From NCBI RefSeq assembly GCF_001889605.1, contig NZ_CP018171.1, positions 3,122,501 through 3,186,500 of the forward strand: a stretch of DNA of 64,000 bases. The letters are read 5' to 3'. Source of the DNA: Aquibium oceanicum (GTDB taxonomy: Bacteria > Pseudomonadota > Alphaproteobacteria > Rhizobiales > Rhizobiaceae). The notes beneath the pieces were generated by a model. The model was not told where the DNA came from. It ran no database searches and worked only from the letters and a program-made list of their open reading frames with translations. The position numbers and the translations under genes are program-made. The stretch's first letter is position 1, and every line of letters starts with the position of its first letter. Below are positions 57,042 to 64,000 of the stretch, one piece after another.

Positions 57042-57827
57042 TCAACCGCCTGTGCCGATTGCCAGTTTGAACGTCGGCGCCAGGCGCGAGCACACATAGG
57101 GCAGTCCCTTGCGCCGCGCCGTCCACCCTGCCACGACGAGGTCGGCCGCCTTCGGCTCGAAGCGCCCGATCAGGTGCCAGCTGCGGCAGTCGACGGCGCA
57201 GACGTCCGCCCTGCCCTCCGCCACCGCCACGGCCGATGCGCGGTGGGACCCGGTCTCGACGCGTTCGCCGAAGAGCGCGAGCGACTGTCCGACCGCATCG
57301 AGGTCGCGGGTGAGCGCGATGAGGCCGGACATGGAATCCTGTGAATTGTAGGCGAGCCGCGCGCCGCGCATGGCCTCGAGCGACAGCACCGCCTCGCCGT
57401 TATCCGGCGGTTCCCGGCCCGCCGCCTCGCCCCCCCGCATCAGCACCGCACTCGAATAGAGTTCCCCCTGCCCGCCATCGAAAGCAGTGTAGTCCGGCTG
57501 AGCGACGACCCGCACATGCTCCTGAAGCCCGAGCTCCATCGGCCCCCAGCAGGTCTGCGCGAAGAGGAGTTTCGGGTGGCGCCAGAGCGTCTGCACGTCG
57601 AGTTCGTCCGGCGGCAGCGTCGCCGGATCGGGCGCAATCACCCGCCCCTCCCTGTCGCGGATGCCGCCCGGCACCGCCGGCATGTCGCCATTGCGCCGGG
57701 TCAACCCCTCCGGCGCCTCGACCCCCTGCGCCCGCAGCCGATCGCGGATCGCCGCCCAATCGGCATCCACCTCGCCGCGAACTTCCGGCCAGTCGTACAT
57801 CGGCAGTGCTGCGATGAAGTCGCTCAT
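57042..57827 (-). CDS. PhnD-like phosphate/phosphonate-type substrate-binding protein
   Basis: A 261-aa periplasmic-binding-fold protein of the PhnD/SsuA type: opening MSDFIAALPMYDWPEVRG, a lobe-1 block LWRHPKLLFAQTCWGPMELG, and a C-terminal block ADVCAVDCRSWHLIGRFEP. It has no signal peptide, unlike transported binding proteins, so a cytosolic or unusual role is likely. It is downstream of the desaturase with a 72-bp gap on the same strand. Ligand unknown. Confidence 0.72.
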   Translation of the reverse strand: MSDFIAALPMYDWPEVRGEVDADWAAIRDRLRAQGVEAPEGLTRRNGDMPAVPGGIRDREGRVIAPDPATLPPDELDVQTLWRHPKLLFAQTCWGPMELGLQEHVRVVAQPDYTAFDGGQGELYSSAVLMRGGEAAGREPPDNGEAVLSLEAMRGARLAYNSQDSMSGLIALTRDLDAVGQSLALFGERVETGSHRASAVAVAEGRADVCAVDCRSWHLIGRFEPKAADLVVAGWTARRKGLPYVCSRLAPTFKLAIGTGG

Positions 57828-57899
57828 GTGCGCATCAACGACGGACCGGTGCCTGATGGCAAGCCCCGGCCCGAGCGCCGCGGTCCCGAAAAGCCCGCG

Positions 57900-58910
57900 T
57901 CAGTCCTTCGGCGGCTTTGCCGGCACCGGCGCGGTGCCGCTGAGCCCGCCGACGCCGCGCGTGCGCACCCGCGGGCGATAGGCCCGGTGTGGCTCCGGCG
58001 CGCGGCGCAGCACGGGGTGCGCCACCGGTTCTTTGGCCTTGAAGGCGAAGGCGCCGAACAGCGCGAGATAGTTCGGGAAGACATAGCCGCCGTTCATCCG
58101 GATCCATTCTTCGCGCCGCTCGCGAAACAGCGCAGGCAGGCGGTACCACGACACGTTCGGCATCTTGTGGTGGACGAGATGCAGGTTGTTGTTGAGGAAA
58201 AGCAGCGACAGCGGCGAGCGCTCGACGATGATGGTGCGCCCGTCCGGCCGTTCCGACCACTGGTGCTCGGCGAAGGTCCGCACAGAGATCAGCGCCTGCC
58301 CGAGCCACACCGGCCCCACGACGTAGAGCCAGACCGGCATCCCGAAGCCATAGGCCACCACCGGCAGCACGACCGCGAGCCCGGCGCCGTGCAGCAGCCA
58401 GGCCTTGCGGATGACGCGGTCGCCCGCCGCGATCGCCCGCATGTCGGAAATGATGAAGCCGACGCTGCCCAGCCAGGGATTGATGAGCATCCGGCCGAGC
58501 ATGGTGTTGTTGAGCCGCAGCACCATCTTCATGGCGCGCGGCAGTTCCTCGTGCTGCCACAGCGCCTGGTAGTAGCTCTCCGGATCGTCGAAGGGATCGG
58601 TCAGCCGGTCGTCGGCATGGTGGCGAAGGTGGATCGACTTAAAGCGACGGTAGGGCCACACGAGCCCGACCGGCAGCCCGACCAGCGCCTCGTTCAGCCG
58701 CGCCGAGCGGGTCGGGTGGCCGTGCGAGGCCTCGTGCATCAGCGAGGATTGCAGCGCCAGGACGACGCCGAGCCCCCCAAGCGCCAGCACCGGCCAATCG
58801 GGCCACACCAGCAGTCCGATCGCCAGCCACGCGAGATAGCAAAGAAGGATCAAGGCCACTGTGGGCCATTCGATGCGAAGGGCGCCCCCGCCCACTGAGA
58901 TACGTTCCAT
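57900..58910 (-). CDS. Fatty acid desaturase
   Basis: A 336-aa membrane di-iron desaturase. Three His boxes: HEASHGH, HLRHH and LVHHKMPN; hydrophobic segments (VALILLCYLAWLAIGLLVW; GLAVVLPVVAYGFGMPVWLY) anchor it. The substrate, an acyl lipid or a small alkyl compound, is not determined by sequence. It is divergent from the XRE regulator, which probably controls it. Confidence 0.88.
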   Translation of the reverse strand: MERISVGGGALRIEWPTVALILLCYLAWLAIGLLVWPDWPVLALGGLGVVLALQSSLMHEASHGHPTRSARLNEALVGLPVGLVWPYRRFKSIHLRHHADDRLTDPFDDPESYYQALWQHEELPRAMKMVLRLNNTMLGRMLINPWLGSVGFIISDMRAIAAGDRVIRKAWLLHGAGLAVVLPVVAYGFGMPVWLYVVGPVWLGQALISVRTFAEHQWSERPDGRTIIVERSPLSLLFLNNNLHLVHHKMPNVSWYRLPALFRERREEWIRMNGGYVFPNYLALFGAFAFKAKEPVAHPVLRRAPEPHRAYRPRVRTRGVGGLSGTAPVPAKPPKD

Positions 58911-59001
58911 GTCCTCGTCAATGTTGTTCGAGCCCGGAATCCCCCGATTCCTGACAGGATGATGTCAGCAGCCTTGAAATGCTGCAACGCGATAAAGCGC
59001 A

Positions 59002-59017
59002 CAATGCGTTGACATTG
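59002..59017. promoter_or_regulatory. Inverted repeat in the desaturase/XRE intergenic region
   Basis: CAATG (59002-59006) and CATTG (59013-59017) with a 6-bp spacer, set within a larger GCGC-flanked motif. A TTGACA at 59009-59014 overlaps it and could be the -35 of the XRE gene; no clear -10 was found. It is a candidate operator for autoregulation by the XRE protein and control of the desaturase. Confidence 0.4.
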
Positions 59018-59068
59018 CGCATCGAAAGCAGCACTTGTTGTGAGAAGTAAACATTTGCGGACTCACGC

Positions 59069-59911
59069 ATGGACAAGCGCGATCTCTCCGGCATCTTCCG
59101 CGACCGGCTGAAGATTCTGCTCGCCCGCTCGGCGCTCAATCAGTCGGCCTTCGCCGCCAAGGTCGGGATCGACCGCTCCGCGCTCTCGCAGCTGCTATCG
59201 GGCGTCTCGACCCGCCTGCCCCGAGCCGAGACGCTGCTCAGCATCGCCTCCGAACACCGCGTCTCGCTCGACTGGCTTCTCGGCCTCTCGCAGGACGAGG
59301 CGCTGACGGGCGAGATGCGCGCAACGCTCGAACTCGAGGAGGCGACCGGCGGCTACGACCGCACCCTGCTCGCCCGCTGGCACACCGAGGCTGCCGGCAC
59401 CAAGATCCGCTACGTGCCCGCCGGCATCCCCGACCTCCTGCGCACCGACGCGCTGATCGACTACGAATCGGACATGTCGAGCCGCAGCCGCGAGGTGCAG
59501 GCCGGCGAAACGCAGTACCGCATCGACTATTCGCGCCGTCCGGAGACGGACATGGAAATCTGCATGCCCCGCCACGTGCTGGAGATTTTTTCCGCCGGCA
59601 TGGGCGTCTGGTCGGCCTTCCCGCAGGAGGACCGGCGCCGGCAGCTGGAGCACATGGCCGAGCTTCTGGAGGAGCTCTATCCGGCAGTGCGGCTCTATCT
59701 CTACGACGGCCGCCTGCGCTACTCGCTCCCCTACACGATCTTCGGCCCCTACCGCGCCGCGATCTATGCCGGCGACATGTATCTGGTGCTGAACGCCACC
59801 GCCGCGATCCGCGCGCTGACGAAGCACTTCGACAATCTGATCCGCGCCGCCACCGTCAACGCCCACGAAGCGGCTGCATTCGCGGCGCGGCTGGCGCGCG
59901 GCGACGATTGA
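59069..59911 (+). CDS. XRE-family transcriptional regulator
   Basis: A 280-aa regulator with an N-terminal helix-turn-helix (LARSALNQSAFAAKVGIDRS, ALSQLLSGVSTRLPRAETLL) and a ~200-residue C-terminal domain that is probably a sensor. The latter contains METDMEICMPRHVLEIFSAG and ELYPAVRLYLYDGRLRYSLP but no known ligand family that I can name. It is divergent from the desaturase and just upstream of bmt in the same direction (71-bp gap), so it may regulate both. Confidence 0.85.
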   Translation: MDKRDLSGIFRDRLKILLARSALNQSAFAAKVGIDRSALSQLLSGVSTRLPRAETLLSIASEHRVSLDWLLGLSQDEALTGEMRATLELEEATGGYDRTLLARWHTEAAGTKIRYVPAGIPDLLRTDALIDYESDMSSRSREVQAGETQYRIDYSRRPETDMEICMPRHVLEIFSAGMGVWSAFPQEDRRRQLEHMAELLEELYPAVRLYLYDGRLRYSLPYTIFGPYRAAIYAGDMYLVLNATAAIRALTKHFDNLIRAATVNAHEAAAFAARLARGDD

Positions 59912-59917
59912 CGGGAC

Positions 59918-59941
59918 ATAACGATTTCTTTATATCGTTAT
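59918..59941. promoter_or_regulatory. Inverted repeat upstream of bmt
   Basis: A perfect 8-bp inverted repeat, ATAACGAT (59918-59925) and ATCGTTAT (59934-59941), with an 8-bp spacer, located 42 bp before the bmt start. The middle contains GATTTCTTTATAT, which resembles half of the SahR-type operator reported for methionine-cycle genes in alphaproteobacteria, as far as I recall. A methyl-cycle regulator is a reasonable guess. Confidence 0.5.
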
Positions 59942-59982
59942 CTTCCCTCCCCTCTTCAGAGCCCGTCCGAAAGCCCCCACAC

Positions 59983-61005
59983 ATGACCAACCCGATCGAC
60001 GCCCTCATCGCGGAAAAAGGCGTGCTGCTCGCCGACGGCGCCACGGGCACCAACCTCTTCGCCATGGGTCTCGAATCCGGCGACGCTCCCGAACTGTGGA
60101 ACGAGACGGCGCCGCAGAAGATCGCGGCCCTGCACCAGGGTTTCGTCGATGCCGGTGCCGACATCATCCTCACCAACTCCTTCGGCGGCACGCGCCACCG
60201 GCTCAAGCTGCACGGGGCGCAGGACCGGGTTTTCGAACTGAACCGCCGTGCGGCCGAGCTTGCCCGTACCGTCGCGGACGCCGCGGGCCGCAAGGTCATC
60301 GTTGCCGGTTCGGTCGGCCCGACGGGCGAACTCCTGCAGCCGCTCGGCGCCATGACCTACGAGGAGGCCGTCGAGGCCTTCGCCGAGCAGATCGAGGGGC
60401 TGAAGGCCGGCGGCGCCGAGGTCGCCTGGATCGAAACCATGTCGTCTCCCGACGAGATCCGCGCCGCGGCCGAGGCCGCCATCCGCGTCGGCCTGCCCTA
60501 CACCTTCACCGCTTCCTTCGACACCGCCGGCCGCACCATGATGGGCCTCGCGCCGAAGGACATCTTCGGCGTCACCGAAAACCTGCCCGAACAGCCCGCC
60601 GGCATCGGCGCCAATTGCGGTGTCGGCGCTTCCGACATCCTCGCCTCGCTGTTCGACATGACGGCCGCGAACCCGGACGCCACCGTCATCGTCAAGGGAA
60701 ACTGCGGCATCCCGGAGTTCCGCGGCACCGAGATCCACTATTCCGGCACGCCGGAACTGATGGCGGATTACGTCCGCCTCGCCGTCGATGGCGGCGCCAG
60801 CATCATCGGCGGCTGCTGCGGCACCTCCTTCCAGCACCTGGCGGCGATGCGCGAGGCGTTGGACGCCCACCGCAAGGGCGAGCGCCCATCGGTCGATGAT
60901 GTCGTCACCCGCATCGGCCCGCTGCGCAACAAGGTGGCAGCCGAAAGCGGCGCTGGCACCGGTGCCGGCGAAGCCCGCCGCGAAAGACGGCGTGCGAGAG
61001 CGTGA
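59983..61005 (+). CDS. bmt: Betaine-homocysteine S-methyltransferase (Bmt/BHMT)
   Basis: A 340-aa zinc enzyme transferring a methyl group from glycine betaine (or a related onium donor such as DMSP) to homocysteine, giving methionine and dimethylglycine. Zinc ligands are the Cys in GANCGVG (Cys212) and the Cys pair in IIGGCCGTSFQ (278-279). Substrate block near the N-terminus: LLADGATGTNLFAMG. The MTNPIDA start at 59983 is preferred to a longer TTG start. Dimethylglycine from this enzyme could feed the FAD/GcvT protein ~8 kb upstream. Confidence 0.93.
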   Translation: MTNPIDALIAEKGVLLADGATGTNLFAMGLESGDAPELWNETAPQKIAALHQGFVDAGADIILTNSFGGTRHRLKLHGAQDRVFELNRRAAELARTVADAAGRKVIVAGSVGPTGELLQPLGAMTYEEAVEAFAEQIEGLKAGGAEVAWIETMSSPDEIRAAAEAAIRVGLPYTFTASFDTAGRTMMGLAPKDIFGVTENLPEQPAGIGANCGVGASDILASLFDMTAANPDATVIVKGNCGIPEFRGTEIHYSGTPELMADYVRLAVDGGASIIGGCCGTSFQHLAAMREALDAHRKGERPSVDDVVTRIGPLRNKVAAESGAGTGAGEARRERRRARA

Positions 61006-61075
61006 CGGAAAGAACCTGTTGAAGCGGTTTTCCTGATCGACTAGTCACATTCAGGAGTTGAATCGCGAGGTTCTC

Positions 61076-61597
61076 TTGAGCGACGATCTCGATAGCCGTT
61101 TCGGAGCGCTTCGTGCTCCTGAGCGAGTAATGTCCTGGGAGCGGGGAAGAACTCCCAACTCGCTCTGCCGTCTTGGCACTGACGTGGCCGAAAGTCTTAC
61201 CGGGCTGGAGCGGTGTGTGCAGAACATCCTGCTCAGATTCGCCGCGACGACACAGAACTATCTCTGGGCAATGAACGCCGATGGGAAGATTCTGATCGCC
61301 GTGGAAGAGATTGCCGAATTCGATGGGATCCCCAACACGCGCGGGTATCCGAGGCGGAGGGGGCACCGTCATCCGTCCGAGGATCAGAAACTCGGCCATC
61401 CCACCTTGGTTCAAGGCGGAGAGGTACGTATCGCCGGAGAACTCGCCCTCGACGAGTACGGCGATGGCGTCCGGTGGGTCCTGAACGCCAATTCCGGCAG
61501 GTATTGCCGGCAGAAGCCACCGCGGAAGGAGCAGGTGGATGCCGTGGTCGAATTATTTCGCGAAAGCGGTCTTGACGTTGAAGTCGACTACCTCTGA
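61076..61597 (+). CDS. Hypothetical protein, ~173 aa, first of a two-gene unit
   Basis: I do not recognise this protein. From a TTG at 61076 (GAGG 5 nt upstream) it reads MSDDLDSRFGALRAPERVMS, with a mid-region AEFDGIPNTRGYPRRRGHRH and a C-terminal ALDEYGDGVRWVLNANSGRY followed by a charged helix. An alternative TTG at 61058 is six codons earlier. It lacks signal or membrane segments. Codon use and lower GC than the flanks suggest acquisition. The next gene begins within ~35 bp on the same strand. Confidence 0.6.
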   Translation: MSDDLDSRFGALRAPERVMSWERGRTPNSLCRLGTDVAESLTGLERCVQNILLRFAATTQNYLWAMNADGKILIAVEEIAEFDGIPNTRGYPRRRGHRHPSEDQKLGHPTLVQGGEVRIAGELALDEYGDGVRWVLNANSGRYCRQKPPRKEQVDAVVELFRESGLDVEVDYL

Positions 61598-61630
61598 TCT
61601 ATGAGTCGTATCGAAAATGGAGCGGGACTA

Positions 61631-61981
61631 ATGTCGGCAGACCGGCTGATCCAAGAGGAGTTCCTGCAACGCCTGGCGAGTTTTCGGCCGAGTGACAGAA
61701 ACCGTTTCAAGCGCGCTTTCGCATCCGAGAAGGAAACGGCCAGCGCCGAGCACGCGATACAGCGTTTCGTCGAAGGCTGGGAGAATGGATCGTGGGTTGA
61801 GACCTATGCGCTCGAGCGCATCGGCAAATGGCTGGCGGTCAACGCTCCAAGCGAACCTCTGCAGCGTATAGACAGTTGGGCACGCCACCGGCAGACGAAA
61901 GCCAGAAAGGCGCTCAGGACCGGCATACGCGAGGGAAAAAGCCTTGAGGAGCGCGACCGTTCGCTTCTCATGACGCAGTAA
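61631..61981 (+). CDS. Hypothetical protein, ~116 aa, second of a two-gene unit
   Basis: A helical, Arg/Lys-rich protein opening MSADRLIQEEFLQRLASFRP, with an ordered segment ERIGKWLAVNAPSEPLQRID and a basic end KARKALRTGIREGKSLEERD. I chose the ATG at 61631 because GGAG lies 8 nt upstream; an ATG ten codons earlier has none. It probably forms a functional pair with the upstream gene. Possible readings are a toxin-antitoxin or an accessory regulator, but no toxin signature is visible. Confidence 0.58.
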   Translation: MSADRLIQEEFLQRLASFRPSDRNRFKRAFASEKETASAEHAIQRFVEGWENGSWVETYALERIGKWLAVNAPSEPLQRIDSWARHRQTKARKALRTGIREGKSLEERDRSLLMTQ

Positions 61982-62126
61982 GGCGACCGAGCGCAGCGCC
62001 GGAAAACTCATAGATCGGAAAGATTGCCGGCGAAGCTTTCGCTCCGCCGGCTGCCTCACCCGCCCATGGGACGCTCGCACGCCTCGCCGCAGATCGCGGC
62101 CAAGTGCACGGCGCCCCGCACCGCCA

Positions 62127-63983
62127 CTACCGCCTCGTGTCGAGCGCCGAGGCGAGGCGTATGAGCTGGAGGAACTCCGCGCGGTAGCCGAACGGGTCGG
62201 CGCCGCGCGCGGCAGTGGCGATCTCCATGATCCGGTCGTAGCCGAAGCCGGCCGTCTGGTCGGTATTGCGGAGCTTCTGCCCGAAGGCGGCGACCGCCAC
62301 CGAGAAGCGTTGGTCGGCACTCGCCTTCGCAAGCGAATCGATCTCGTTGGCCGGCGTCACCGGCGTCTCGATCAGCTTCGAAACGTCCTCGTCCGGCAGC
62401 TTGTAGCGGATCTTCACGAAGCCGTACTCGTCGCCATGCGCGATGCCAGTGGCATTGTCGGTCTTCGCCTCGCCGTAGCGCAGGTCGTCGATCACGCGCG
62501 CCGGGCTGCCCGCCGGCGTGATCTCATAGATCGCGGTCACCGAATGGCCCGAGCCGATGTCGCCGGCGTCGACGCGGTCGTTGTTGAAATCCTCGCGCGC
62601 CAGCGCCCGCGTCTCGTAGCCGATCAGCCGGTATTCGGCGACGGTCGCCGGATTGAACTCGACCTGGATCTTCACGTCCTTGGCGATCGGGAAGAGCGTC
62701 GAGGAAGCCTTCTGCACGAGCGTCTTTTCGGCCTCCGCCAGCGTGTCGATATAGGCCGCCGTGCCATTGCCGTTCTGGGCGATCGTCTGCATCATCTGGT
62801 CGTTGTAATTGCCCCGGCCGAAGCCGAAGACCGAAAGGAAAACATTGCTCTGGCGCTTTTCCTCGATCAGGCGCTTCAGATCCTCGTCCGAGGTCTGACC
62901 GACGTTGAAATCGCCATCGGTGGCCAGAAGCACGCGGTTCACCCCGCCCTCGACGAAGTTTTCCGAAGCCAGCCGGTAGGCCTCGCGCAGCCCCGCTTCG
63001 CCCGCCGTCGAGCCGCCCGCGTCGAGCCTTTCGAGCGCGGCGAGGATCTTCGATTTCTCAGACCCCTTGGTGGGTTCGAGCACGGTTCCGGCGCTGCCGG
63101 CATAGGTCACGATCGAGATCGTGTCCTCGTCCGTCATCCGGTCGACCAGCAGCCGGAAGGCGCTCTTCAGCAGCGGCAGCTTGTCGGACTGGTTCATCGA
63201 GCCGGACGTGTCGATCAGGAAGACGAGGTTCGACGCCGGTCGCACCGCCGGCTGCACGTCGTAGCCCTTGATCGCGACGTGCATCAGCTTGGTGTGCTCG
63301 TTCCACGGCGTCGGCATCACCGTCACGGTCGAGTTGAACGGCACGGCCGCGCTCTTCGGCCCCTTCCAGTCGTAGGGGAAGTAGTTGACCATCTCCTCGA
63401 CCCGCACCGTGTCGGCCTGCGGCAGGATGCCATTCTTCAGCGAGGCGCGGACGAAGGAATAGGAGGCTGTGTCCACGTCGATGGAGAAGGTCGAAACCGG
63501 GTCCTCCTGCACCGACTTCACCGGATTGGTGTTGAAGGCCTCGACGCGGTCGCGGTTCTCCTCCGCCTCGGGGATCGTGTCGGACGGCGCGACGATGCCG
63601 ACAGGCGCCGGCGGTGCAGCCGACAGTTTCGCCGTGCCGCCGTCGAGGTTGCGGGTCCCCCGCGAGGAAACCTTCGGCGAAGGGGCCGCGGCGGGCGCCG
63701 GCGCGAGGGCCTCCGCGGCGCGATCCTGCTGAATGGCCTGCGGTCCGGCCCCCGGCCCGATCAGCGACAAGTTGTCCGAGGTCTCTTCCGCTGCCCGCTG
63801 CGTGGGGGCGGACGGGCCCGACGGGGCTGCACCGGTCCCTTTCGTGTCGCCCCCATTGACGAAGACGCTGCTGCCGCTGCGCGACAGAGGTCCCTCGGTC
63901 ACCAGTTGGTAGGCGGCATAACCTGCGATCGGCAGCGCCAGCACGCTGGCGATCGCGGCGGGCGATAAAAACTTGCGGTCCAT
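62127..63983 (-). CDS. von Willebrand factor type A domain protein (DUF3520)
   Basis: A 618-aa secreted or membrane-anchored protein. The N-terminus has one hydrophobic segment (AAIASVLALPIAGYAAYQLV), then a long Ala/Pro/Ser-rich linker (~50-140). The domain YP_vWF-type N (VSTFSIDVDTASYSFVRASL) precedes a VWA domain with an intact MIDAS (VFLIDTSGSMNQ, TDGDFNVGQTSDED), and the C-terminal DUF3520 region contains AVAAFGQKLRNTDQ. Such proteins often sit beside an ECF sigma factor and may act in envelope or metal-dependent adhesion; the upstream gene lies outside the window. Confidence 0.88.
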   Translation of the reverse strand: MDRKFLSPAAIASVLALPIAGYAAYQLVTEGPLSRSGSSVFVNGGDTKGTGAAPSGPSAPTQRAAEETSDNLSLIGPGAGPQAIQQDRAAEALAPAPAAAPSPKVSSRGTRNLDGGTAKLSAAPPAPVGIVAPSDTIPEAEENRDRVEAFNTNPVKSVQEDPVSTFSIDVDTASYSFVRASLKNGILPQADTVRVEEMVNYFPYDWKGPKSAAVPFNSTVTVMPTPWNEHTKLMHVAIKGYDVQPAVRPASNLVFLIDTSGSMNQSDKLPLLKSAFRLLVDRMTDEDTISIVTYAGSAGTVLEPTKGSEKSKILAALERLDAGGSTAGEAGLREAYRLASENFVEGGVNRVLLATDGDFNVGQTSDEDLKRLIEEKRQSNVFLSVFGFGRGNYNDQMMQTIAQNGNGTAAYIDTLAEAEKTLVQKASSTLFPIAKDVKIQVEFNPATVAEYRLIGYETRALAREDFNNDRVDAGDIGSGHSVTAIYEITPAGSPARVIDDLRYGEAKTDNATGIAHGDEYGFVKIRYKLPDEDVSKLIETPVTPANEIDSLAKASADQRFSVAVAAFGQKLRNTDQTAGFGYDRIMEIATAARGADPFGYRAEFLQLIRLASALDTRR

Positions 63984-64000
63984 GATCCTGCTCCAAAGCC

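Noticed and set aside
61628-62332. Minus-strand 234-aa frame
   Set aside because: It overlaps the plus-strand hypothetical and the VWA gene; it is Arg/Ser-rich shadow sequence.

Overview
The window is a contiguous 64-kb piece of chromosome from a GC-rich alphaproteobacterium, most likely a member of the Hyphomicrobiales (Mesorhizobium/Aminobacter-like Phyllobacteriaceae). The evidence is the fused ispDF gene, the kdsA / eno / ftsB / pdhA-pdhB-pdhC / lpdA / lipA / ratA-like / pncC / ispDF order on a conserved backbone, a pyruvate dehydrogenase E1-beta carrying its own lipoyl domain, HWE/HisKA_2 histidine kinases and a rhizobial-type betaine-homocysteine methyltransferase. I see no rRNA, tRNA or CRISPR array.

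Layout. 0-3.2 kb: housekeeping backbone (isoprenoid, NMN deamidation, ubiquinone-type START protein, lipoyl synthase). 3.2-9.7 kb: an accessory insert separating lipA from lpdA. It holds two small GlsB/YeaQ-type membrane proteins, a GGDEF-EAL gene broken by one amber codon, an intact IS3-family element and a histidine kinase/response regulator pair whose start region was hit by that element. 9.7-23.5 kb: lpdA, the pdh operon (with a Uma2-type nuclease gene between pdhB and pdhC), ftsB, eno, a 2-oxoglutarate oxygenase, a 36-codon lipoprotein candidate, kdsA with a VOC gene, and a penicillin-binding-type carboxypeptidase. 23.5-30.1 kb: a surface-polysaccharide island (IS3 relic, sulfotransferase-like, 1272-aa three-module glycosyltransferase, epimerase). 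30.3-36.1 kb: GST and a complete dipeptide-type ABC transporter. 36.2-46.7 kb: TerB-like, AraC, VOC, acyl-CoA dehydrogenase, 3-hydroxyisobutyrate dehydrogenase, phasin-like, AhpD-like, class III aminotransferase, two tandem MFS transporters and DUF72.

46.8-61.0 kb is the most interesting region. It carries an MttB-superfamily methyltransferase (no amber codon), a large FAD/GcvT dimethylglycine-dehydrogenase-type enzyme, a protein with all the metal and catalytic positions of the DMSP lyase DddP, a desaturase, an XRE regulator and betaine-homocysteine methyltransferase. Together these look like a neighbourhood for catabolism and methyl transfer from methylated onium compounds (glycine betaine, dimethylglycine, possibly DMSP). 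A DUF559 nuclease-like gene bracketed by REP-like palindromes sits inside the mttB/FAD pair. The window ends with a two-gene unit of unknown function and a von Willebrand factor A protein.

All functional calls come from reading the sequence and from memory of families; no database search was run.
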